Positions 55,015 through 63,751 of a stretch of 64,000 bases of DNA are shown here, piece after piece. Within the stretch, counting starts at the first letter, position 1, and every line of letters starts with the position of its first letter. The stretch covers positions 124,001-188,000 of the forward strand of contig JBDIVM010000006.1 of the NCBI GenBank assembly GCA_039805905.1. The letters run 5' to 3'. A model generated the notes under the pieces. That model made no database searches and was not told where the DNA came from. It saw only the letters and a program-made list of their open reading frames with translations. This DNA comes from Thermohalobaculum sp039805905 (lineage in GTDB: Bacteria > Pseudomonadota > Alphaproteobacteria > Rhodobacterales > Rhodobacteraceae). A program made the position numbers and the translations under genes.

Positions 55015-56124
55015 TCAGGCGCGCGCCGCCAGCGCCGTCACGATGGCATCGCCCATTTCCGAGGTCGAGACCGGTTTACCGCCCGCAGCGCCCATCAGGT
55101 CGGCGGTGCGCACACCCCCGGCCAGCACGTCCTCGATGGCACCCTCGAGCAAGTCCGCCTCGGCGCCGAGGTCGAACGAATAGCGTAGCGCCATGGCAAA
55201 GCTCAGTATGCTGGCGATCGGGTTGGCCCGCGCCTTCCCGGCGATGTCGGGCGCGCTCCCGTGCACCGGCTCGTAGAGCGCCTTCGGCCGCCCGTTGGCC
55301 ATCGGCGCGCCGAGGCTCGCGGAGGGGAGCATCCCGAGCGAGCCGGTCAGCATCGCCGCGCAGTCCGAGAGGATGTCGCCGAACAGGTTGTCCGTGACGA
55401 TCACGTCGAACTGCTTGGGGTTGCGCACCAGCTGCATGGCGCCGTTGTCGGCATACATGTGGCTGAGCTCGACATCGGGGTATTCGTTGTCGTGCACCCA
55501 CTGCACCTCCTCGCGCCACAGGATGCCGGCCTCCATGACGTTGGCCTTCTCCATCGAGCAAAGCCGGTTCCGGCGCTTGCGCGCCAGCGCGAAGGCCGAG
55601 CGCGCCACCCGCCGGATTTCTTCGGTGGTGTAGCGGTGGGTGTTGATGCCGACCCTTGTGCCGTCGTTGAGCTCGGTGATCCCGCGCGGCTCGCCGAAAT
55701 ACATGCCGCTGGTCAGCTCGCGCACGATCATGATGTCGAGCCCGGCGACGATCTCGCGCTTCAGGGACGAGAAGTCCGCCAGCGCGTCGAAGCACTGCGC
55801 GGGGCGGAGATTGGCGTAGAGGTCCATTTCCTTCCGGAGCCTGAGCAGCCCGCGCTCCGGCTTCAGCGCGAAGGGCAGGCTGTCATACTTCGGCCCGCCG
55901 ACCGCACCCAGAAGCACCGCGTCGGTCGCCTGCGCCCTGGCCATGGTCGCGTCGGACAGGGGCCTTCCGTGCACGTCGTAGGCCGCGCCGCCGACGAGGT
56001 CCTCCTCGACGGCGAACTCAAGGCCACGATTGGCCGCAAACCAGTCGATCACCTTGCGGACCTCGGCCATCACCTCGGGGCCGATGCCGTCGCCCGGCAG
56101 GATCAGGAGCTTCATCGCGGCCAT
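55015..56124 (-). CDS. leuB: 3-isopropylmalate dehydrogenase
   Basis: A 369-residue leucine-biosynthesis enzyme oxidising 3-isopropylmalate with NAD. It has LPGDGIGPEV, the substrate loop LLRLRKEMDLYANLRP, RELTSGMYFGEPRG, DNLFGDILSD and the NAD loop EPVHGSAPDIAGK. Either ATG (56124 or 56115) is possible; the first is used. No other leu gene is in the window. Confidence 0.95.
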   Translation of the reverse strand: MAAMKLLILPGDGIGPEVMAEVRKVIDWFAANRGLEFAVEEDLVGGAAYDVHGRPLSDATMARAQATDAVLLGAVGGPKYDSLPFALKPERGLLRLRKEMDLYANLRPAQCFDALADFSSLKREIVAGLDIMIVRELTSGMYFGEPRGITELNDGTRVGINTHRYTTEEIRRVARSAFALARKRRNRLCSMEKANVMEAGILWREEVQWVHDNEYPDVELSHMYADNGAMQLVRNPKQFDVIVTDNLFGDILSDCAAMLTGSLGMLPSASLGAPMANGRPKALYEPVHGSAPDIAGKARANPIASILSFAMALRYSFDLGAEADLLEGAIEDVLAGGVRTADLMGAAGGKPVSTSEMGDAIVTALAARA

Positions 56125-56305
56125 TTCGGGGTCCCTCCGTTCAAGGTTTCGCGCCATTTGCGCGATCAGGCTGCCTGGGTCAAGCGGGACCACGCAGCAA
56201 TCCGGTGGCGGATGGCCGGGCGGCCGAGCGGGCCTGGGCCCGCGGTTGTGTGGTGCGTGCGGTGCGACTAGGCTTCGCCCGGTAGTGGCGAGAATGGGAA
56301 ATCCG

Positions 56306-56620
56306 ATGGGAACGATCCATGTCCTGGCGATCATCACGGCGCGGCCGGGGATGCGTGACAGGATGCTCGAGGCATTCCGTGCCAATGTGCCGACGGTGCG
56401 CGCCGAGGCCGGCTGCATCGAATACCAGGCGACAGTCGATGCAGCGGGAGTCGGCAGCCTGCAGACCAGGTTCGGCGAGGACACCTTTGTCGTCGTTGAG
56501 AAATGGGAGAGCCTGGAAGCGCTCAAGGCGCATGCGTCCGCCCCGCACATGTCTGCCTATGCCGCCAAGGTCCGGGACATGGTCGCGAGCCGGGTGATTC
56601 ACGTGCTTTCGCCGGCCTGA
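56306..56620 (+). CDS. Antibiotic biosynthesis monooxygenase (ABM) domain protein
   Basis: A 104-residue dimeric ferredoxin-like-fold protein with the ABM pattern: MGTIHVLAIITARPG, EAGCIEYQ and VVEKWESLEALKAHASAPHM. Such proteins include quinol monooxygenases (YgiN type) and haem-degrading enzymes; the actual substrate is open. The ATG at 56306 has GGGAA upstream; an in-frame ATG 12 bases earlier is possible. Confidence 0.85.
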   Translation: MGTIHVLAIITARPGMRDRMLEAFRANVPTVRAEAGCIEYQATVDAAGVGSLQTRFGEDTFVVVEKWESLEALKAHASAPHMSAYAAKVRDMVASRVIHVLSPA

Positions 56621-56646
56621 CGCCCGCTGACGGGCGGCGCGCCCGG

Positions 56647-57618
56647 TTACAGCGCCTCCTCCAGCCGGTCGGTCGCCGGCGGCGGGGTCCGGCCAAGCGC
56701 CGAGATCTCGGCGCGGAACGCGCACGTCATGCCGATCTCCAGCGCCGCCAGCGACGGGCGAAGCTGGTCCAGATTGCGCGCGCCGATGATCGGGCAGGTC
56801 ACGTCCGGGTTCGCGGCCACCCAGGCCACCGCAAGGGTGACCGGGTGGTGACCGCGTTCGGCCGCAAGTTCCGCGAAGGCGCCTGCGGTCTCGTAGACCC
56901 AGTCCTCGGAATAGCGGGCGGCGTAGGTCCTGTCGGTCGCGATCCGGGCGCCCTCGGGACGCTTGCCGGGACCGTATCTGCCCGAGAGCACCCCGCCGCC
57001 GACCGGACTGTAGGTGATCACCCCCAGCCCTTCGGCCCGCGCCAGCGGCAGCATCTCGGCCTCGGCCTGACGCTTCACCAGCGAATACATCGGCTGGATC
57101 ACGTCGAACCGCGCCCATCCGCGCCGCTCGGAGATGCCGAGGCCCTTTGCGATCTGCCAGGCGGCGTAGTTCGAGGCGCCGAGGTGCAGCACCTTGCCGG
57201 TCCGCACCAGGTCCTCGAGCGCGCGCAGGGTTTCCTCCAGCGGAACGTCCGGATCCCAGCGGTGCATGAACAGCACCTCGACCCGGTCGGTGCCGAGCCG
57301 CTGCAGGCTGGCCTCCACCGCCCTGACGACATGGCGCCGGTTGCCGCCGCGGGCATTCACGTCTCCGCCCATAGGGTTAGAGCATTTGGTGGTGACGATC
57401 AGGTCGTCGCGCTCGTGCTTCATGAGTCGGCCCAGCATCTCCTCGGCCCCGCCCTTCTGGTAGCTGTCGGCACAGTCGAAGAAGTTGATGCCCTGCTCGC
57501 GGCAGGCGGCATACATCGCCGCGGCCGCGGCCTCGTCCGCCTCGCGCCCGAAGGACATGGTGCCGAAGCAGAGCCGCGAGACCTTCAGCCCGGTACGGCC
57601 CAGAAGTTTGTAGTCCAT
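56647..57618 (-). CDS. Aldo/keto reductase
   Basis: A 323-residue NADPH-dependent oxidoreductase. It starts MDYKLLGRTGLKVSRLCFGTMSFG. The catalytic tetrad region includes FDCADSYQKGGAEE (D, Y) and FMHRWDPDVP (H). Its cofactor-binding region is near VIGARNLDQL-like PIIGARNLDQLRPSL. It belongs to the YajO/AKR11-12-like group. Its substrate is unknown. Confidence 0.9.
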   Translation of the reverse strand: MDYKLLGRTGLKVSRLCFGTMSFGREADEAAAAAMYAACREQGINFFDCADSYQKGGAEEMLGRLMKHERDDLIVTTKCSNPMGGDVNARGGNRRHVVRAVEASLQRLGTDRVEVLFMHRWDPDVPLEETLRALEDLVRTGKVLHLGASNYAAWQIAKGLGISERRGWARFDVIQPMYSLVKRQAEAEMLPLARAEGLGVITYSPVGGGVLSGRYGPGKRPEGARIATDRTYAARYSEDWVYETAGAFAELAAERGHHPVTLAVAWVAANPDVTCPIIGARNLDQLRPSLAALEIGMTCAFRAEISALGRTPPPATDRLEEAL

Positions 57619-57771
57619 GGCGAACCCTCTCCTTCGCGACAGTGCCGACCCTAGCGGAGCCGGCAGACACCCGCCACAATGGCCGTTGCCGCATGCCGGA
57701 AATGGCGGGCGGGGATTGCGGCCCGGACCCGATCGGGTATGCCCTTCGGGCACCAGCCGCCCGGAGCCACC

Positions 57772-58140
57772 ATGACCGCCGTCATTTCCGCCGTCATTCT
57801 CATGGCCCTTCGACTCTATGGCCTGATCTCCGCCATCGGCGGCGTCCTGATTCTTCGAAATGCCCGGGAGACGCGCAGGGCGCAGGGCGACACCGACGCC
57901 CTGCGCTGGATCCTGACGGGCGGCGCCCTGACCTTCGTCACCGGCATCTTCCTCGCGAGCGGCAGCCGCTGGGCTGCCGTGCCGGCGGTGCTGCCGGCGG
58001 CACAGCAGGTGGCCCTTCACGCCCGGCAGGACAGGATCCTGCCGCCGGGCGCCGCACCGCGCGGTCCGGTTCACATGCGCATCGCGCTCGTTGTCGCCGC
58101 CGCAACCCTGGTCGCGGTGCGGAAGGGGCTCCTGGTCTAG
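57772..58140 (+). CDS. Small membrane protein of unknown function
   Basis: A 122-residue protein with three hydrophobic segments (about 2-26, 45-70 and 102-120) and a polar loop in between. I recognise no family. The start at 57772 gives an immediate membrane helix; the frame is open further upstream. It converges with the NrtR-like gene by a 4-base overlap of ends. Confidence 0.5.
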   Translation: MTAVISAVILMALRLYGLISAIGGVLILRNARETRRAQGDTDALRWILTGGALTFVTGIFLASGSRWAAVPAVLPAAQQVALHARQDRILPPGAAPRGPVHMRIALVVAAATLVAVRKGLLV

Positions 58141-59078
58141 ACGCCCCGCCGCGCGCCGCCGAACCTGACCGCGGCCGCGCGCCGCTCCCACTCGGCCTCG
58201 GCGCCCAGGCGGTATTCCGCCGCGGGCCGCCCCCCGAAACGGGTCGAAAGCGCGCCGGTCGGCTCGATCAGCCCGGACCGCTCGACCATGCGGCGGAAGT
58301 TCTGCTTGTGGAGCGGCACGCCCGACACAGCCTCGGCGGCCCGCTGCAGCTCGTAGAGGGTGAAGGTCTCGCCCATCAGCTCGAACAGCACCGGCCGGTA
58401 TTTCAGCTTGCCGCGCAGCCGGCCGATGCCGGTGGCGAGGATGCGGCGGTGGTCGCGCGGCGCCGCTGCTCCCAGCGCCGGCAGGTCGGCAGGCGGCACC
58501 GCGCCGCGGTCGCGCCAGGCTTCCCGCACCAGCCGAGCACTGTAGAGCAGCTCGTAGCGCTCCAGCGTCAGTTCGTCGCGCCAGGGCGCGTCGCCGGCCC
58601 CGAACAGCACCTCGACCCGCTCTGCGCGCGTGCCGTCCGGCCCGGCCTCGGCCCAGGCGCGCAGCCGCGGCAGGATGGTCTCGTCGAGGACCGCCGGAAC
58701 CCCCTCGCGCCGGTCCTCCCACGGGAACCAGTGCGCCCAGGGCGTCCAGTCGCTGGCCGCCCGCGCCGCTTCGGCGGGGGCGAGGGCCAGGTAGCCGATC
58801 GAGACGGCATGCGGCTCGCCCGGGGCGCGCGCCGTGCTGCGCCGCGGGTCGCCGAACGTGTAGAGCTGCTCGATGTAGTCGAGCCGGATGCCGGCTCGCG
58901 CCTCCACCCATTCGGCGAGCGCCTCGTGCAGGGTTCGGTGCCGGTCGGGATCGAAGGCGACCGTCGGCAGGTCGCGCCCCTGCGGCCCCTGCGGCGTCAG
59001 CGCCACCGGCCGGGCTGCCGCCCCCTGCGCCTCCAGTGCCACGATCACCGCCGAGAGCTCGACCTTGACCGGCCGCAT
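58137..59078 (-). CDS. NrtR-like Nudix-domain transcriptional regulator
   Basis: A 313-residue protein with a Nudix-fold N-terminal domain (about 1-145) and a C-terminal winged helix (about 220-290) containing ELQRAAEAV and HKQNFRRMVERSGLI, the NrtR-type DNA-binding region. The Nudix box is degenerate: the region DRHRTLHEALAEWVEARAGI lacks the REUXEE residues, as expected of a sensor rather than an enzyme. NrtR regulators bind ADP-ribose or related NAD metabolites. Its start overlaps the stop of the HD-domain gene by one base. An NAD- or nucleotide-sensing role is likely from the family; the target genes are not in sight. Confidence 0.82.
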   Translation of the reverse strand: MRPVKVELSAVIVALEAQGAAARPVALTPQGPQGRDLPTVAFDPDRHRTLHEALAEWVEARAGIRLDYIEQLYTFGDPRRSTARAPGEPHAVSIGYLALAPAEAARAASDWTPWAHWFPWEDRREGVPAVLDETILPRLRAWAEAGPDGTRAERVEVLFGAGDAPWRDELTLERYELLYSARLVREAWRDRGAVPPADLPALGAAAPRDHRRILATGIGRLRGKLKYRPVLFELMGETFTLYELQRAAEAVSGVPLHKQNFRRMVERSGLIEPTGALSTRFGGRPAAEYRLGAEAEWERRAAAVRFGGARRGV

Positions 59079-59671
59079 CACGGGCGAACCTGGAGATAGA
59101 GCTGGCGAAACCGGGCCAGATAGGTGCGCTGCGCCGTGTTGGTCGGCTGGGGCTTCAGGCGGACCGCCTCGAAGCCCTCGAAGTTCGGACGCGGGAAGTA
59201 CCTTGCCGCGTCCGCCTCCGAGAATCCGGCGAGCTGGGTCGCCTCGAACCAGGCGGCGAGCCGGTCCGCGCGCTTGATCAGCTTCTGCGACGCCGCCGGC
59301 AGGTCGGACGGCAGCCCGAAGCGGATATGCACCGCGGCCAGCAGCCGGTTCTCGAAATCCTTGTAGTCGAGGCCGATTGCCGCCTTGAAGGGCGAGATCA
59401 TGTCGCCGATCACGTATTCGGGCGCGTCGTGGAGGAGAGCCGCCAGCCGCTCCGCCGGCCCGGCCTTCGGTTTCAGCCGGCGCAGGATCTGCTCGACCAG
59501 CAGGCAGTGCTCGGCGACCGAGAAGGAATGGTCGCCGGTGGTCTGCCCGTTCCAGCGCGCGACCCGGGCGAGGCCGTGCGCGATGTCCTCGATCTCGATG
59601 TCGAGCGGCGAGGGGTGCAGCAGGTCGAGCCTGCGCCCCGAGAGCATCCGCTGCCATGCCCGCGCCGCCAT
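59078..59671 (-). CDS. HD-domain phosphohydrolase (YfbR-like)
   Basis: A 197-residue HD-family hydrolase. The metal site shows H in GDHSFSVAEH and HD in LLHDAPEYVIGDM. It resembles YfbR-type 5'-deoxynucleotidases and related COG1896 enzymes. It is coupled to the downstream NrtR-like gene (TGATG overlap), which suggests a shared nucleotide-related role. It is divergent from ahcY. Confidence 0.86.
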   Translation of the reverse strand: MAARAWQRMLSGRRLDLLHPSPLDIEIEDIAHGLARVARWNGQTTGDHSFSVAEHCLLVEQILRRLKPKAGPAERLAALLHDAPEYVIGDMISPFKAAIGLDYKDFENRLLAAVHIRFGLPSDLPAASQKLIKRADRLAAWFEATQLAGFSEADAARYFPRPNFEGFEAVRLKPQPTNTAQRTYLARFRQLYLQVRP

Positions 59672-59805
59672 CCGCGCCCCGATCCCCGTGTCTCAGCAAG
59701 CGTGGCGCCTGTCTAATCGGCGCCATTCGCATTGTCGAGCAAGCCCGGTGATGCTATGTCGCCTCCCGCTTGCTTGCGACCGTCGCACCCTGGAGGGAAG
59801 TTCAT

Positions 59806-61206
59806 ATGCACGGCATGACCGACTACGTGGTGAAGGATATCAGCCTATCGGAATTTGGCCGCAAGGAAATCCAGATCGCCGAGACCGAGATGCCGGGCCT
59901 GATGGCCTGCCGCGCCGAGTTCGGGCCGAAACAGCCCCTGAAGGGTGCCCGCATCTCCGGCTCGCTGCACATGACGGTGCAGACCGCGGTGCTGATCGAG
60001 ACGCTCGTGGCGCTGGGCGCGAAGGTGCGCTGGGCATCCTGCAACATCTTCTCGACCCAGGACCACGCCGCCGCTGCCATCGCCGCCGCGGGCGTGCCGG
60101 TCTTTGCGGTCAAGGGCGAGACGCTGCCCGACTACTGGACCTATACCGACCGCATCTTCCAGTGGGCGGACGGCGAGCCCACCAACATGATCCTCGACGA
60201 CGGCGGCGATGCCACCATGTACATCCTGCTCGGCGCCCGCGCCGAAGCCGGCGAGGACGTGCTGAAGGACCCGGGCTCCGAGGAGGAGGAGGTTCTCTTC
60301 GCCCAGATCCGCAAGCGCATGGTGGCCTCGCCCGGCTGGTTCACGAAGCAGCGCGCCGCCGTCCGCGGCGTGACCGAGGAGACCACCACCGGCGTCAACC
60401 GGCTCTACCAGCTCATGCAGAAGGGGCTGCTGCCGTTCCCGGCGATCAACGTCAACGACTCGGTGACGAAGTCGAAGTTCGATAACAAGTACGGCTGCAA
60501 GGAATCGCTCGTCGACGGCATCCGGCGGGGCACCGACGTGATGATGGCCGGCAAGGTGGCGGTCGTCTGCGGCTACGGCGATGTCGGCAAGGGCTCGGCC
60601 GCCAGCCTACGCGGCGCCGGCGCGCGCGTCCTGGTGACCGAGATCGACCCGATCTGCGCGCTGCAGGCCGCGATGGACGGCTACGAGGTGGTGACGCTGG
60701 ACGAGGCCGCGCCCCGCGCCGACATCGTGATCACCGCGACCGGCAACAAGGATGTGGTCACTGTCGATCACATGCGCAGGCTGAAGGACATGGCGATCAT
60801 TGGCAACATCGGCCACTTCGACAACGAGATCCAGGTCGCAGCGCTGAAGAACTTCAAGTGGACCAACGTGAAGCCGCAGGTCGACCTGATCGAGTTCCCG
60901 GACGGCAAGCGGATGATCCTCCTGTCCCAGGGCCGGCTCCTGAACCTCGGCAACGCCACCGGCCACCCGAGCTTCGTCATGTCGGCGAGCTTCACCAACC
61001 AGGTGCTGGCGCAGATCGAGCTGTGGACCAAGCCGGGTCAGTACAAGAACGAGGTCTATGTGCTGCCCAAGCACCTCGACGAGCGCGTGGCGCGGCTGCA
61101 TCTGGCGAAGCTCGGCGTGAAGCTGACCGAGCTCAGCGACCAGCAGGCGAGCTATATCGGCGTGAAGCAGACCGGGCCGTTCAAGCCCGAGCATTACCGG
61201 TACTGA
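59806..61206 (+). CDS. ahcY: Adenosylhomocysteinase
   Basis: A 466-residue NAD-dependent enzyme that splits S-adenosylhomocysteine to adenosine and homocysteine. It has SLHMTVQTAVLIETL, SCNIFSTQDHAAAAIA, the NAD-binding GYGDVGKGSA, and the C-terminal KPEHYRY tail with the conserved lysine and tyrosine. The bacterial insert characteristic of alphaproteobacterial enzymes is present. TGGAGGGA precedes the ATG at 59806. Two short hairpins, but no recognised riboswitch, lie upstream. Confidence 0.97.
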   Translation: MHGMTDYVVKDISLSEFGRKEIQIAETEMPGLMACRAEFGPKQPLKGARISGSLHMTVQTAVLIETLVALGAKVRWASCNIFSTQDHAAAAIAAAGVPVFAVKGETLPDYWTYTDRIFQWADGEPTNMILDDGGDATMYILLGARAEAGEDVLKDPGSEEEEVLFAQIRKRMVASPGWFTKQRAAVRGVTEETTTGVNRLYQLMQKGLLPFPAINVNDSVTKSKFDNKYGCKESLVDGIRRGTDVMMAGKVAVVCGYGDVGKGSAASLRGAGARVLVTEIDPICALQAAMDGYEVVTLDEAAPRADIVITATGNKDVVTVDHMRRLKDMAIIGNIGHFDNEIQVAALKNFKWTNVKPQVDLIEFPDGKRMILLSQGRLLNLGNATGHPSFVMSASFTNQVLAQIELWTKPGQYKNEVYVLPKHLDERVARLHLAKLGVKLTELSDQQASYIGVKQTGPFKPEHYRY

Positions 61207-61234
61207 CCGCCGGGCGGGCCCCCGGCACCCCGCG

Positions 61235-61798
61235 TCATTCCGCCGGGGTGCCGATGCCATAAAGCCGCAGCATGTCCGTGTACCGTCCGGCGCGCGCCTT
61301 CTCGGGCGAGAAGCCGGGCGGCGGGACGTTGTCCTTCATGCCCGAGCCGTCGAGGATCCGGTTCATCATCGCGTAGATGGCGGTCATGAAGATGATGTCG
61401 TTGATCCCCGCCTCGGACCAGCCGGCAGCAAGCAGCGCGTCGAAATCCGTCTGGGTCATGTCCGCCGGCGCCCGCGTCAGCTTCGCGGCATAGTCGAGCG
61501 CCGCCGCCATCTGCGGCCGCAGGCTGGGGTGGCGGGTATCGACCGCCATCTCGCCCAGCACCGCCGGCTCGATCCCGAAGGCCAGCGCGTAGCGGGCATG
61601 GGCGGCGAAGCAGTAGCCACAGCCGTTCAGCGCCGAGACATGGACCGCGATCAGCTCGCGCTCGCCGATCGCGAGTTCGGACTCCCCGGTCCGCAGGATG
61701 TCGTCGTGCAACTGCAGCAGCGACGCGATCCCCTTGGGGAAGCGTTTCCACAGCGCGGAGAGGTGATGCTTGCCGGGGAGAGAGGGGTAGAAGCTCAT
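61235..61798 (-). CDS. Carboxymuconolactone decarboxylase-like (AhpD-family) peroxidase-related protein
   Basis: A 187-residue all-helical protein. The redox motif is C60-G-Y-C63 with H67 (NGCGYCFAAH), preceded by E46 in GERE. This matches AhpD/YnjA-like peroxidase-related proteins, which use a CxxC to reduce peroxides or peroxiredoxins. No AhpC gene lies beside it. It converges with ahcY. Confidence 0.88.
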   Translation of the reverse strand: MSFYPSLPGKHHLSALWKRFPKGIASLLQLHDDILRTGESELAIGERELIAVHVSALNGCGYCFAAHARYALAFGIEPAVLGEMAVDTRHPSLRPQMAAALDYAAKLTRAPADMTQTDFDALLAAGWSEAGINDIIFMTAIYAMMNRILDGSGMKDNVPPPGFSPEKARAGRYTDMLRLYGIGTPAE

Positions 61799-61974
61799 GC
61801 GGCGGATCCTTTCCGGGCGGCATGCCGCGCCGTCCTCGTCGGGGCCGGAGCGACTTCCGGCCGGTCGACAGTCTAGGGCAGTCGCCATGCCGGACAAGCC
61901 GCCAGGCGGAAGCGGGGCACGCCGTTCGGGCCGGGGCGCGTCGCTCCGGCCCGCGATGCGGATCGGGTGCCGCC

Positions 61975-62901
61975 TCAGAAGTGGATCACCAGATCCGTCA
62001 GGAAGCGCCAGCCATAGGCGTGGTCCTCGTCCTGGAGCACATTCACATCGGCTCCGACACCGAGCATCAGGTTGTCGGTGAGGCCGTAACGGAACCCGCC
62101 GCCGAGCGTCAGGATCGTCTCGGGGTCGTGCGAGCCCACATCGAGGATGTCGGCGCCCGTCAGGCTGTCGAACGGTGCCGCGTTGGGCAGCTGGTCGCCG
62201 CCGTCGAACGGAACGAACAGGTTCATCTCGAGCGCCGGGAAGAAGCGGTCGAACACCTCGTAGTCGCCGTGCAGCGACGCGAGGAAGTTCGATGTTCCGC
62301 TGTCGCCGAGCGCGATCTGTGCGCCGACCATGCCCTGGATCTGCGCCGGACCCGAGACCTGAGCGGCGGACACGAAGGGATTCAGATAGCCGTTGTCGAT
62401 TCCGTTGAGATCGATCCCGGCGCTGTCGATGTTGCCGACGGGCACCGTGTAGCGCAGGCCGGGCGTGACGATCAGGCCGCTCGCCGGATCGCTGATCAGA
62501 GCATACTTGAACCCGAAGGCGATGTCGTTGAAGCCGTCGTCGTCCGGCAGCACGCTGTCGAAGTTGACCCAGGAATAGCCGTCGGTCGTGGCGATGAAGC
62601 CCAGCCGGTCGGTGATCGCGAGCCGCGCCTGAAGACCCACCACGTTGACGTTGCCGCCATTGGTGATGAAGTCGTCGGGGATGTCGTGATAGGCGTAGAA
62701 CGGCTTCAGCTCGGTGGTGATGAAGGGCGTCTCGTTGAACACCGGGTTGGTGATCGGCGGGCGATAGTTCGAAAATCCGCCCTCGCCGAACGAGCCCGTC
62801 AGCGAGAGGCCGAACGGTCCTTCGGCCTGCGCCGCAGGAGCGCAACCCAGCGTGGCCATCGCCGCCAGGGCGGCTCCGCCAAGGCGCATCGTCATCGTAC
62901 C
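61975..62901 (-). CDS. Outer-membrane beta-barrel-like protein
   Basis: A 308-residue secreted protein. The start at 62901 (MGTMTMRLGG) has GGAG upstream and gives a signal peptide ending near AQA-EGP. The rest shows alternating hydrophobic strands with frequent aromatic residues and ends in VIHF, a terminal phenylalanine typical of outer-membrane barrels. I cannot name the family with confidence; it may be a transporter-like or hypothetical barrel. It stands alone. Confidence 0.7.
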   Translation of the reverse strand, partial: GTMTMRLGGAALAAMATLGCAPAAQAEGPFGLSLTGSFGEGGFSNYRPPITNPVFNETPFITTELKPFYAYHDIPDDFITNGGNVNVVGLQARLAITDRLGFIATTDGYSWVNFDSVLPDDDGFNDIAFGFKYALISDPASGLIVTPGLRYTVPVGNIDSAGIDLNGIDNGYLNPFVSAAQVSGPAQIQGMVGAQIALGDSGTSNFLASLHGDYEVFDRFFPALEMNLFVPFDGGDQLPNAAPFDSLTGADILDVGSHDPETILTLGGGFRYGLTDNLMLGVGADVNVLQDEDHAYGWRFLTDLVIHF

Positions 62902-63132
62902 CATTTGCGTCTCCATCGTCATACTTGTCACGGTGCCCTGGCGACTTCCGGCCGCGTGCCACACCGTCCGACGCTGGTAGTCATCGAGCTTGCCAGTCAC
63001 CTTGATCTGGATCACCCTTCACGCGTCGACAAAGATTTGTGATGAAGTCGCAACAGCTCGCGGGGCCCGTGCTCCTTTCATTGCGTGGCAATGCCCGGCA
63101 CTCCGCCCCCACCCCGCCAGACGAGAGGCAGG

Positions 63133-63531
63133 ATGCGGATTCTCGAGACGGCTCTCTACGCGGTGAACCTGGCCGAGACGGCCGGTTTCTACGAGCGCGT
63201 CCTCGGTCTCGAGCGCATTGCCGAGGCCGAGGGGCGGCATGTGTTCTTCCGTGCCGAGGGGCAGGTCCTGCTGCTGTTCGATCCGGAGGCGACGCGGCGC
63301 CCGCCCAGCCCTGGCGGCCTGCCGGTGCCACCCCACGGGGCGACCGGCCCGGGCCATGCCTGCTTCGCCGCCACCGCCGCCGGCATCGAGCGCTGGGTGG
63401 CGCATCTGGCGAGCCATGGCGTCATCATCGAGTCCGACTTCGAATGGCCGGGCGGAGGCCGCTCGATCTATTTCCGCGACCCGGCCGGCAACTCGCTGGA
63501 ATTCGCCGAGCCACGGATCTGGGGACTGTAG
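63133..63531 (+). CDS. VOC-superfamily (glyoxalase/bleomycin-resistance-like) protein
   Basis: A 132-residue two-module VOC protein. The first half begins RILETALYAVNLAETAGFYE with the LGLERI turn; the second has GHACFA and IYFRDPAGNSLEFAE, the classic VOC ending. Putative metal ligands are His in GHACF and Glu in LEF. Substrates vary widely; none can be assigned. GAGAGGCAGG precedes the ATG. Confidence 0.87.
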   Translation: MRILETALYAVNLAETAGFYERVLGLERIAEAEGRHVFFRAEGQVLLLFDPEATRRPPSPGGLPVPPHGATGPGHACFAATAAGIERWVAHLASHGVIIESDFEWPGGGRSIYFRDPAGNSLEFAEPRIWGL

Positions 63532-63751
63532 GACGGGATTCATTCCGCTGACGGTTCGGGCTCTCCAGGCCGGGTGGACGGATTGACTCAGGTAGCGTTT
63601 CGAGGAGTTCCGCGGGCTGATTTGCGTGATTGATGGATAGCCGACCGAATCGGAGCGTCGGCGATGTCGACGAAGATGACCGAGGCGGACCGGGAGATAG
63701 CCCTGGAGGTAATCCGGGTCTGCGTCCCGGCACGGGGCGCGAAGGCCCGCG

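Noticed and set aside
59672..59805. Possible SAH or SAM riboswitch upstream of ahcY
   Set aside because: Short hairpins exist (for example GGCGCC pairs), but I could not find the conserved core of any known SAH, SAM-II or SAM/SAH riboswitch.
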